A stretch of 24,579 bases of DNA. Origin: a virus. Positions 9,138 to 17,200 of the stretch are shown in pieces. The stretch's first letter is position 1, and each line of letters starts with the position of its first letter. The notes beneath the pieces were generated by a model that was given only the letters and a program-made list of their open reading frames with translations, was not told the DNA's origin and did no database searches. The stretch is from IMG/VR virus record IMGVR_UViG_3300025128_000317, positions 1 to 24,579 of that record. The stretch is one strand, 5' to 3'. Both the position numbers and the translations under genes were made by a program.

Positions 9138-9574
9138 TATGAGAAAGTTCCTATTGAATTATTAAGAGAAGAAAGACCACCCTGCATAGTCTGGTTTCCC
9201 GGATTAGGTGTATTCTGAGAAAGCTGCCCCGTGGTGGTACCCGTGACCATGGACCTCTGGCTCTGGTCATAGGGAGACATGCCTTGGTTTTCTTGTATGT
9301 TCCCTAGTACATTATAACCCTCTGGTATGACATTGGCAAAACTAGCACCGGGGTAGAGAGGAGAGGGTTTAAGAGTATTCAGCGTAAAGTCATAGTCTGC
9401 TTGAGCTTGTGGAGCAGAGGGAGGAGGAACCATCCTGTCTCCTAGACTAGCAGTGGGAATAGGAGAAGCAATAATAGGTTGAAGCACCATGGAACTCTGT
9501 CCTAGTGCTCCTCCCTGTGCATAGGAAGAACCTTGACCCAGAATACTCAATAGTTGATTCATATCATACTGCAT
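9137..9574 (-). CDS. Small Gln/Ser/Pro-rich virion-associated protein (145 aa), function unknown
   Basis: I do not recognise a named family. The protein is low in charge and rich in Gln, Ser, Pro, Gly and Asn, and looks largely disordered. It begins MQYDMNQLLSILGQG and carries YAQGGALG at 19-26, the same kind of aromatic/polar-GG-L motif that recurs in the 854-aa proteins downstream. Its C-terminal portion has MQGGLSSLNNS, closely matching MSGGLSSLA at the C-terminus of the next protein (6573-9137). Two TGTT/TGQL-like stretches near residue 110 are the only other internal similarity. The start ATG 9574 has AGGG 11 bases upstream, and the stop overlaps the next start. Position between nozzle and ejection genes suggests a small virion or assembly protein. 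Confidence 0.6.
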   Translation of the reverse strand: MQYDMNQLLSILGQGSSYAQGGALGQSSMVLQPIIASPIPTASLGDRMVPPPSAPQAQADYDFTLNTLKPSPLYPGASFANVIPEGYNVLGNIQENQGMSPYDQSQRSMVTGTTTGQLSQNTPNPGNQTMQGGLSSLNNSIGTFS

Positions 9575-9590
9575 CTATCTGTGCGCCCTA

Positions 9591-9887
9591 CTAACTAAAA
9601 GAATTAAAATCTGACCACCCAATGGTGGTACCTGCTACACTTACATAACCTCTGAACTTACCTGTCTTTCTCTCGTATACTATGTCTCCACCTTGTGCCT
9701 GTCCTAGTTCACCAGAGGATACAGCCCTGTTTATTCTAACTGTTCCTGTACGTGCACTGTCTAGGTCTCTCCCCTCTAGTTCATTTATCATAGCATCTGC
9801 CCACTGGCGTATCTCTGTATAGGTCCTGAGAAGTTCATCGTCTGTTAAACCATAGAGATCAGGAAGGGTAGGATAAACTGCTGCCAT
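9591..9887 (-). CDS. Conserved-looking 98-aa phage protein with N-terminal helix and C-terminal beta segment
   Basis: Residues about 12-40 (LTDDELLRTYTEIRQWADAM and onward) form an amphipathic, coiled-coil-like helix. Residues 60-98 contain AQGGDIVYERKTGKFRGYVS followed by a strand ending GWSDFNSFS, which looks like a small beta domain of a tail-associated protein. It begins two codons after the nozzle protein's stop with the strongest Shine-Dalgarno site in the window (AGGAGGGG, 6 bases before ATG 9887). That suggests it is made at high level and acts next to the nozzle. I know of similar short proteins in marine phages but cannot name a function. It is real, given the compact fit and strong ribosome site. 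Confidence 0.65.
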   Translation of the reverse strand: MAAVYPTLPDLYGLTDDELLRTYTEIRQWADAMINELEGRDLDSARTGTVRINRAVSSGELGQAQGGDIVYERKTGKFRGYVSVAGTTIGWSDFNSFS

Positions 9888-9899
9888 CTTCCCCTCCTA
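9888..9899 (-). promoter_or_regulatory. Strong ribosome binding site overlapping the nozzle-gene stop codon
   Basis: On the minus strand the sequence reads TAGGAGGGGAAG directly before ATG 9887. The TAG is the stop of the nozzle gene, so the ribosome site for the 98-aa gene includes the preceding stop codon. This implies translational coupling. Confidence 0.7.
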
Positions 9900-11999
9900 C
9901 CTAAGACCATCGTCTTGTATATCTAGTCTAAGGTCACCGTATCTCCACTCTGTACCCGTGGCATTGTTCTCCAGTTTAATTCTAGCCTGTCTTCCCCTAG
10001 ACCTGAACCTGACTGTCTCTGTGTTCTGCGTCACATTGAAAGGTCCCTTTGTTTTAAGCGCACCGTTTGGAAACTCTTTCGTCTGTATGGTAAAAGAAAG
10101 CTGACCATTGTTAATCTCAACATCAGGAATCAACCTGTCAACAAAGAGCATCTCGTTCCCGTCACCTATGCCAAAGTCAGCAGACTCAATAAAGGAATCT
10201 ATCTTCTCTCCCTTTCCTGTGAACAGGTCTTGTATCTCATTATCGTATATTCTAGTTGTACCCACAGAGGTACCAGTGTTTACAATGTTATCATATACAT
10301 CTCTGTCATCCCAAGTGGTCCAGATGGCATCACCGTATACCCAATAGTTTTCTTCCATGGACCAAGAGACATACTTGTTACACTCTGTGGAATCAGCAGA
10401 GGGGTACAGCCACGTGACTTCTTTAAACTCTGAGTTGACACCTGCGTATATCTTGTTCATCTGCTCTCTGTTTATATCAGAGAAAACATACCTTCTGACA
10501 GTGCAGTCTAGTCTCCTGACCCTCCCGTCAAAAGCAAAGAAGTTATCGTGGCCCATCCAGACAGGTGTACCGTCCATGTCTATGCCACCGTGTTGACTGA
10601 CTCCACCGCACCCTGTGCCTAGTTCAGAGAAGGAAAAGATAAAAGGAGGACCAGTGAAGCGCATACCGTATAGAACATGGTCAGTAAGAACTGCAATCTG
10701 GTTTCTGCTCCTGATACCTTGTACAATCTGAGTACCACCTGTAAGCGTGTTTTCTCCCGAAGTAGAACTGATAGAAGGCGTCCAATTAGTATAATCATTT
10801 TGATCTGACCACCTGACAAGTAAAGGTTCTTTTGTCCCTGCCACGTTAGAACAACCAAAACAAACAACGTGTCTGTCATTGGGAGAAACAATAAATGTAT
10901 TGACACTGACAGGTGCATTGGTCACGGCAACTGCTCTGACATCTCCTCCTGAAGTGGGAAACCACTGGTAGAGACCCCGTCCTCTTTTATTGGCCAGTAG
11001 TATTTCTCCAAAGGTATCTAGTTGCCAGTTGGCAGCTTCAAAGGTGATACCAGAAGAAACAGCAGGAGAGTTCCATGTCCTGTACCCAGCAGTGGTGCTG
11101 ACATTTACAAGGAACTGTGCTACAACAGAAGTACCTGCAGCGGCACTGGTGGCAGCAGCATTCACCAAAGAATCAATTGTAAAATTGTTTGCATCACTTA
11201 TAGAAACTACTTGAAAAATAGGCCCTCCAAAAGTAGGACTTGTCAAAACAATATTGCCACCCACTGGTGTAGCAGTGGTAAAGTATACAAAGTCATTCTC
11301 TTCTAACCCATGTCCTGTGCTATTGACACTAACTGCTGCTCTAGTAGCAACTACATTTATTTTTGTATTTAAGACCACAGAAGTAAAAACCTCTGCGTTA
11401 TAGTTAGAAGCTCCATACCCTGTGCCTGTGATACCAACAGAAGTTCCAGAAGGTATCAGGTACCGCGCAGTGGCATGTCCCGCTGCACTCTGGTTGGAAC
11501 CTGCTGTAGAAGTGTTATCAAAAGCAAAGGTGTTTATATTGATGACACTGACAGAGAATGTGTTATTAAAGGTGTAGTCTGTGGGGACAGAGGAAGACGC
11601 AAACACTGCGTAATCACCAGTGGTGAGACCATGGTTAGTATCTGATACACAGACTCTTACACTGTCCAGAGTAGTTCCAAAAGCATTGGTCAGATTTACA
11701 GAAGTTCTAACCGGGGTTATCTCATGTGTTACCCCGTTGTCATATTCATAGAGAAACTTCTCTGTTCCAGTGGCAAGGTGCTTCTGCGTGATGTTGTCCT
11801 GCCACGTAAGAATATCTCTACCAGTTCCCACCAGAGTTCCAGAAGTTTTAACCTCCCAGCCTCTGATGTTCTCTGGCTTCTTGTCTCTGAACCTAACTCT
11901 GTTCCCGTCATACCAAGAACCCTGCTCCGCGTACTGAGTAGATTCTCTGTGTATGCCTTGCCTAAAGTTAAGCTTTTTTGTTTGTGATAGTGTAGACAA
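9897..11999 (-). CDS. Tail nozzle / tail-tubular-protein-B-like beta-propeller protein (700 aa)
   Basis: The N-terminus (FRQGIHRESTQYAEQGSWYD, then NRVRFRDKKPENIRGW, 12-48) is the signature start of the large nozzle/hub protein of marine short-tailed phages. The core repeats beta-propeller blades: LLVRWSDQNDYTNWTP (393-408), GTQIVQGIRSRNQIAVLTD (422-440), LGTGCGGVSQ (460-469), VWMGHDNFFAFDGRVRRLDC (480-499), YVFSDINREQMNKIYAG (504-520). It ends with FRSRGRQARIKLENNATG and LRLDIQDDG. By family it sits at the tail tip like T7 gp12 or P22 gp10. Residues about 100-310 hold two HGL-type beta modules (H123, H230) not found in the core family. The start is TTG 11999, with AGAGGA 7 bases upstream; no in-frame ATG precedes the conserved N-terminus. 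It follows the short fibre gene directly. Confidence 0.78.
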   Translation of the reverse strand: MSTLSQTKKLNFRQGIHRESTQYAEQGSWYDGNRVRFRDKKPENIRGWEVKTSGTLVGTGRDILTWQDNITQKHLATGTEKFLYEYDNGVTHEITPVRTSVNLTNAFGTTLDSVRVCVSDTNHGLTTGDYAVFASSSVPTDYTFNNTFSVSVININTFAFDNTSTAGSNQSAAGHATARYLIPSGTSVGITGTGYGASNYNAEVFTSVVLNTKINVVATRAAVSVNSTGHGLEENDFVYFTTATPVGGNIVLTSPTFGGPIFQVVSISDANNFTIDSLVNAAATSAAAGTSVVAQFLVNVSTTAGYRTWNSPAVSSGITFEAANWQLDTFGEILLANKRGRGLYQWFPTSGGDVRAVAVTNAPVSVNTFIVSPNDRHVVCFGCSNVAGTKEPLLVRWSDQNDYTNWTPSISSTSGENTLTGGTQIVQGIRSRNQIAVLTDHVLYGMRFTGPPFIFSFSELGTGCGGVSQHGGIDMDGTPVWMGHDNFFAFDGRVRRLDCTVRRYVFSDINREQMNKIYAGVNSEFKEVTWLYPSADSTECNKYVSWSMEENYWVYGDAIWTTWDDRDVYDNIVNTGTSVGTTRIYDNEIQDLFTGKGEKIDSFIESADFGIGDGNEMLFVDRLIPDVEINNGQLSFTIQTKEFPNGALKTKGPFNVTQNTETVRFRSRGRQARIKLENNATGTEWRYGDLRLDIQDDGLR

Positions 12000-12006
12000 C
12001 TATGAT

Positions 12007-12012
12007 TCCTCT
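12007..12012 (-). promoter_or_regulatory. Ribosome binding site supporting a TTG start (nozzle gene)
   Basis: AGAGGA on the minus strand lies 7 bases before TTG 11999 and overlaps the preceding gene's TAG. It fixes TTG as the start of the nozzle protein. The conserved N-terminal motif begins only a few codons later, and there is no alternative ATG or GTG in a suitable place. Confidence 0.65.
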
Positions 12013-13111
12013 AGGTAGCAGTGGAGAAAGCTTTGACAACAAGAGTTGAAATAGCAGAGACAGCCTGTGCATTATAAACAAGAAGATCAACTGCGTTAGC
12101 CGCTGTGCTAAGTGTAGGAGCAGTACCACTTACAAAGGTATAAGCAGTGGCAAAAGAAAGTGTTCTACTACCTGTGCCGTCCTGAACAAGATAGATATGA
12201 CCTGTCTGTCCCGGTGTTACATTTGTGGGTGCTTCTAAAGTTCTATTACCTGCAAGGGTCAAAGCAAAGTTATTACCAAGGGCCATATTGACAGCAACAG
12301 ATACAGCATCTGTCAAGGAGACAACAGGAGCTATAACAGGAGCAGTGAATGTTTTAGCAGCAGTGATTGTACTGGTTGCAGAGGCTCTAATATATCTAAA
12401 ATCTGTAACGGATACTGGAGGAACAGAGGAGACACTAATTGTAGCAGTAAAGGTTAGCCCTGCATTATCTTCCAGAGTTACTGTAGTGCTGAGTACTATT
12501 TGAGTTGCACTATTGACAGTACTGACTGTGGTACCTTCTGGAATACCTACACCTTCTACAGTTTGTCCAACAACAATTGTACCTGATACACTATCAACAT
12601 TAACAGTTGCGCTACCTGTAACCGCACCGTTTACATTTGCAGTGGCTTGAGTAGAGATATCAGAAAGATTTGCAGTTGCTGCTGTTCCTAGGTCCAAACC
12701 AGTTGCATTAGATTGATGAACAGATACCCCGTCACAAATAAACCATCCATTAGCACTGACCCCAACAGTTGCGCCTGATCCTGTAAGAGTTTTAATCTTG
12801 GTAGTCTCAGTGGCTGAACGAGTTGTCTTGTTTCTGATAAAGTAGCTTTTAGATTTTGCAGGTATAACCACATTAACATCATCTGTCAAAGCTCCTTTTA
12901 GTTCTATAAAAGCACTTCTGGCTTGATCAGCTTGACCATCAATGTTTGTCAGTGTTACATCTGCACCAGCTAATTCTATTGTGGTATAGGCGGCTATTGC
13001 ATCATCAACAAGATCAATAACATTCTGATTAAGAACAGTTCCCCAAGAGTTAGGGTTAGCCCCGTCCTCTTGTTTTTCCAAACGTATTCTAGTTGTATAT
13101 GTAGATGCCAT
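12011..13111 (-). CDS. Short tail-fibre-like protein with fibre-type N-terminus and paralogous C-terminal domain (366 aa)
   Basis: The N-terminus (TRIRLEKQEDGANPNSWGTV, then LNQNVIDLVDDAI, 7-39; RSAFIELKGALT; VIPAKSKSYFIRNKT) matches the fibre/collar family of phages, which starts with a strand-rich virion-attachment domain ending near residue 135. Residues about 145-240 are Thr/Val-rich and contain GVGIPEGTTVSTVNSATQIV, an Ig-like beta pattern common in phage adhesins. Residues 265-366 (NNFALTLAGNRTLEAPTN, GHIYLVQDGTGSRTLSF, FVSGTAPTLSTAANAVDLLVY) are clearly homologous to the C-terminus of the 425-aa fibre at 18600-19877. Expected to be an exposed fibre or receptor-contact protein. The start ATG 13111 has AAGGA about 9 bases upstream. 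Its paralogue lies some 6 kb away, so the two probably share a trimerisation or attachment domain. Confidence 0.75.
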   Translation of the reverse strand: MASTYTTRIRLEKQEDGANPNSWGTVLNQNVIDLVDDAIAAYTTIELAGADVTLTNIDGQADQARSAFIELKGALTDDVNVVIPAKSKSYFIRNKTTRSATETTKIKTLTGSGATVGVSANGWFICDGVSVHQSNATGLDLGTAATANLSDISTQATANVNGAVTGSATVNVDSVSGTIVVGQTVEGVGIPEGTTVSTVNSATQIVLSTTVTLEDNAGLTFTATISVSSVPPVSVTDFRYIRASATSTITAAKTFTAPVIAPVVSLTDAVSVAVNMALGNNFALTLAGNRTLEAPTNVTPGQTGHIYLVQDGTGSRTLSFATAYTFVSGTAPTLSTAANAVDLLVYNAQAVSAISTLVVKAFSTAT

Positions 13112-13128
13112 CTATTTTGTTCCTTACT

Positions 13129-13338
13129 TTAAGACGTAAATACTTTTTGTATAATAGCAGACATTGCTGCTCCTATACCAGAGGCCACTAGAAAAACTCC
13201 TAGGATAACTCCCTTACCTTTGTCCAGTTGACTTTCAAGTTGATCAAGCCTGACAGAAAGTCTATCAACTTCAGTGCTCAACTGATCCACAGCTTGGATC
13301 ATCTTCCCTAGTTCAACACCTGTCAACTGACTAGCCAC
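13129..13338 (-). CDS. Holin-like small membrane protein: N-terminal coiled coil, C-terminal transmembrane helix (69 aa)
   Basis: Residues about 10-40 (MIQAVDQLSTEVDRLSVRLD, QLESQLDKG) show a clean heptad coiled coil. Residues about 43-65 (GVILGVFLVASGIGAAMSAI and onward) form one transmembrane helix. A short tail (VFTS) follows. This coiled-coil-then-membrane layout matches XhlA-type holin-associated proteins and many phage holins, so a role in lysis or in anchoring the lysis machinery is likely but unproven. No endolysin or spanin is seen in the window. The start is GTG 13338, with AAGGA 8 bases upstream (13347-13351), because the first in-frame ATG lies well inside the coiled coil. Two bases separate it from the secreted-protein gene. 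Confidence 0.6.
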   Translation of the reverse strand: MASQLTGVELGKMIQAVDQLSTEVDRLSVRLDQLESQLDKGKGVILGVFLVASGIGAAMSAIIQKVFTS

Positions 13339-13340
13339 TC

Positions 13341-13715
13341 CTAAATTCCTTTACTATCTGCTGGTGTTCCAGCAGCTACTATGTAACCTGCTACCATGTT
13401 ATCAGGTGTAGATATTTTCATTACAGAAGTCTCTACCTTGTTATAATCTCTATAACTTGTAATTACTTTATCAACTATAAATAACTTAGGTTGTCCTATA
13501 AATCTAATACAATCTCTAGACAATCTCTTTCTCATAACTTCACTGGCGTATGCTTCTTTACTTGTAGAGTCTGCCAGTGCTAGGTCCATTATATCTTTCT
13601 CTTCTTTACATATAAAAAATGCAGCTACCTTATCTCCCTTGCTCCATACTTCTTGTGCTGCTGTACAAGTGGGCAGTATTGTAAAACAAGCAATAAGAAA
13701 TAGTTTGGCAAGCAT
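13341..13715 (-). CDS. Secreted small phage protein with signal peptide and two mature cysteines (124 aa), function unknown
   Basis: I place the start at ATG 13715. The protein then begins MLAKLFLIACFTILPTCTAA, a classical signal peptide with probable signal peptidase I cleavage after residue 20. The start sits 5 bases past the preceding stop, with a purine-rich GAGAAAG site upstream. A longer in-frame form from 13781 would bury the signal peptide and overlap the previous gene by over 60 bases, so I reject it. The mature protein (about 104 aa) has Cys at 36 and 69, which could form a disulfide in the periplasm. Strands near the C-terminus (KLFIVDKVITSYRDYNKVET) suggest a small beta-containing fold. 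It lies between a fibre chaperone gene and a holin-like gene, so it may act in the envelope during lysis, entry or exclusion. I recognise no family. Confidence 0.6.
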   Translation of the reverse strand: MLAKLFLIACFTILPTCTAAQEVWSKGDKVAAFFICKEEKDIMDLALADSTSKEAYASEVMRKRLSRDCIRFIGQPKLFIVDKVITSYRDYNKVETSVMKISTPDNMVAGYIVAAGTPADSKGI

Positions 13716-13719
13716 CTGA

Positions 13720-14274
13720 CTATTTACTTTCTCTAGGATTAGAAGGCCAGTCATCAAACTCTGAGGCTTTCTTACCTGCATCTCTCATTTTTTCTGTAAA
13801 GATTGTCATAGCTTCAAGACCTGAAACGTCTGACTTTGCATCTATGGCAGTTTCTAGAGCAGCAGCTTTTGCTCTTAGGTCTGTACGCCACTTGGCAAGG
13901 TCTGCTGGCTTAGTAGTACCATTGTCTTGTTCTCTGATGACAATCCAATCAGTCTGCGCCAAGGTACTCTGAAGAACAGAAGATACATGGTTCTTCATTG
14001 TATCCTTAATATCTTTTATATCTCTAGGAGTTTGTGATCTGGTAACAACAACCTTGTCTGCTTGTACCGCAGGAGAAGACTCTGAAGAAGTGTAGAACAT
14101 ATTCTCTACGCTACTACCTTCATATACATAAGGAACAATGCCTAATGCTTTACGTTCTTCATCTGTCCATGCTCTGGTAAAAATTGAGACAGGATATTGG
14201 ATATCATTAATTGTCATTGCTTTAGGGATGTTGATAATCTCTACCAACTGACTACCCATAATTCTTGCCCACAT
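13720..14274 (-). CDS. Tail fibre assembly chaperone-like protein (Tfa / DUF4376-like, 184 aa)
   Basis: The N-terminus (DIQYPVSIFTRAWTDEERKA, then LGIVPYVYEG, about 24-53) matches the conserved strand-helix start of phage fibre-assembly and DUF4376-like proteins. The centre is helical, and residues about 105-135 carry QTDWIVIREQDNGTTKPADL and KWRTDLRAKA, the typical 'D-W-xxIR ... yR..lR' signature of these families. The gene directly follows the 1434-aa fibre, as Tfa chaperones usually do, so its likely job is to help fold or trimerise that fibre or attach to its tip. ATG 14274 is chosen because AAAGGAAAG sits about 7 bases upstream; an internal ATG at 14259 lacks such a site. Confidence 0.72.
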   Translation of the reverse strand: MWARIMGSQLVEIINIPKAMTINDIQYPVSIFTRAWTDEERKALGIVPYVYEGSSVENMFYTSSESSPAVQADKVVVTRSQTPRDIKDIKDTMKNHVSSVLQSTLAQTDWIVIREQDNGTTKPADLAKWRTDLRAKAAALETAIDAKSDVSGLEAMTIFTEKMRDAGKKASEFDDWPSNPRESK

Positions 14275-14295
14275 AGTCTACTTTCCTTTCTTGAA

Positions 14296-17200
14296 TTATC
14301 TGCCATACACAGGAGGAAGTGTACCGTTTCCTCCTATGTCTGCCATTGCTACGTATATGTATGTTACTCCAGAAGCATTACCATCAATATCATCTGATCT
14401 AAATTTAAAACCATCAGATAAAATATCTAAATCTAGTGCAGCATTAAACTCTGCTCCACTGTTGCTAGGGTCAAGACGATGATCAGCCATATTTATAGGG
14501 TCACGGCTTGTATCAAAAACTACCCAATCCCTTGCAGTAGTTGCAGATTTAAGCATAATCCAAGCAGGTTTAAATCCTGTGCTAACATAAGGACCATCAT
14601 CATTTAAATTACCAACGTAGCTTCCTACCTTACACACACCGGGAATTGATCTTAGTGTATAGAACACAAAACTTTCGGTATTTTCATTTAGTTCAGTATG
14701 AGTACCAATTTTAAACACATTAGCGGTTGGAAGGTCTGCATCTGATCCACCAAACTTTGTGTCATTAGCACTAAAGGCGGTATTCCTTGCAAAGTCTGCT
14801 GTATGTGTAGCACCTCCACCATCTACATGCCAAACCGCACCATATACAGCACGATCAAGGTTGTGGACTATAATCATTTCTGGACTACCGCCAAGCCCAT
14901 GTCCGACTGTAGAATTGTCAGTACCATTTCCAGTGTAACTCCCCACACTGAAATGACCTGTGTCAGCTACAATAGTTGTAGATGCAATAGTTCCAGCAGG
15001 GCTAGTTGTGCTACCAGTTGTTGCGCTGTCACCAAGCAACCACTGCCAAAGCACATAGCTTTCATTAGCAGTATTTACTGTTACATCACTACCAATCTCC
15101 ACACCTCTTTGTAGAAATCTCTGCACAGTATTAACATTAGTAAAAGGAGCCGCATCGCCAATGTTTGAAGCCCAAACCTTGCCTACCCCTCTAATCCTAT
15201 CTACTATGACATGATTATCAGTAGCATCTCTGTTTTTAATCCATGCCCAAGCTGTAATTTTAGATGCTGTATCGTCTAGGTTGTCTTGAGTAAATGGGGT
15301 AAATCCTGTTGGTGCTGTATGTTCAAAAGCAGCAGTTGCATTACGCATTGTTAGATTAGCTGTTCTAGCATTAGAACCGTCATACGCAACAAGAGTTACG
15401 CTGTCTGTGCCGGGAATTATGAAAGCTTCATTAGTTCCCGCTGCTGGATCACCAGAAGCAAAGAAAGTTCCTTCTGAACCAAACCAAATTTTTCTTGTGG
15501 CAGCATCAAATGCCCACATTACAGTCTGACCTGCACTAATACCACTGCCATACGATACACCAGTGCTATCACCATTAATCTTATTACCGTCAGACAATTG
15601 TAGTAAAAAGTTTTCACTGTCGCTGTTAGGGACTGTCGATGGATTTGTTGTATCTTGAGATGCTATGTCTCTAGCAAACCCTATACCAACGCTATTGCCA
15701 CTTACTGCATTGACAAGAAACTCACCGTAAAATTTTCCAGTACTTGAAAAATTTGCTATAGTTGGACGTAATCCATATACACTGTCGTTTAAATCTACTC
15801 TAGTATTACCTTCACTTATTGTACCAGTACCATCTGTAGCAAAAGTAAAAACATTGTTAGAAGGTGTGTCTGTAAACTGATCACCTGCCACCCAAGCACC
15901 AGCAGCTACTAGATCATTATTTTGACCAGAACTATCATTAGTTATTCCACCACCTGCTGTTTCATAAAGCTGTATTTCTCCTAACAATCTACGAAGACTT
16001 GCAGTGGTATTCATTTGAACATAGAAATACCTAAATGCTGTAGTGTTACTAGCAGCATCTATGGTGACTGCTGCTCCTTTCGTAATCCCATCTGCAACAG
16101 AGGCTGTACCTAAACTTGTTAAGGAAGAAAGATCATTATCACTTGTTGCTTGAGCAGAGTTGCTTCCATAAAGTGTCCATGTCACTGCACCAGAGACAGA
16201 GGTAAACCCAGCGGAAGAACCATCTCCTGTTTGGTTTCCAAAAATTGTAGCGGATTTGATTGTTTTGGTAACACCACTTCCAAAATCTACTCCCCACCAT
16301 GATTTAGTAGTAGAATTAGAATTTTGATATACAAGGTTAGAACCTGCATTCCAAGAACCGTACTGAGTACCATCTGTTAATAAAGAAACTGCACCTACAT
16401 CTAAGTCATCTGATTTTAGACCTGTCTCACTTGCTGCTATGTTTGTAGGACTATTTTCGTATTTAAGATAAAAACCATTTGTACCAAAGGTTAAACCAGA
16501 AACATCTTTAGGCACCCACCTATTTGTACTGGTATCTACTTGACCAAAACTTGAAGCTGTTAGTTGAGAACCATCTATAAGAACAGTCTCAGCTAAGTAA
16601 CCTTGAAAATCATCTGCTCCATTTGGTTTTTGTCCTATTGTATGCTCTGTTGCGGTATTTAAAAGAGTATCATAATCATCTGATGGGTTATCAGAAGTGC
16701 TAAGAGTTTGTCTTACTCCACCTACATAAATTATAATTCTATCATCAGCAGAAGCAGGACCACCATTTCCATTTGATCTAGTATCAACAGCTACTACTAT
16801 GTTATGCCAATTTGACATATCTTCAAAACCACCAGCAGTAACTATATCTGCATCGGTTGCAGAGCCATTATAAAAGAATACCTCTATAGAACCAGTAGGA
16901 CTATTGTGTAAAAGAATTTGAACTTCTTTGCTATTTGTTACGTTTAACAAAGAATAATCAGCATTAGCTTGTGTTCTTTTAATCCATGTAGAAAACGTCC
17001 AAGTCTTTTGATTACCTGCTGATGAAGGTGTACGTCTGAATGATCTTTCATCTGCTTCATTAAACATAGCAGAGTTATTGACAGTATAAACATCAGTAAA
17101 TGGTACAAAGTCACCTACTCTTTGACCTTCTCCATTGCCTTCATAGAGAGTAGGTGCAAAGTAATCTATTCCTTGATAGGAAGGTGCGTCAAAATTTTCA

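Noticed and set aside
10619-10918. A 99-codon minus-strand frame inside the nozzle gene
   Set aside because: It lies in another frame of a gene with strong family signature, and has no ribosome site.
13662-13715. Lipoprotein signal (L-I-A-C near residues 7-10)
   Set aside because: The hydrophobic stretch before this cysteine is too short for a lipoprotein signal, and a better peptidase I site lies after residue 20.
13716-13781. Upstream start for the secreted protein
   Set aside because: It would overlap the previous gene and bury the signal peptide; the ATG at 13715 has a purine-rich site and the correct N-terminal layout.
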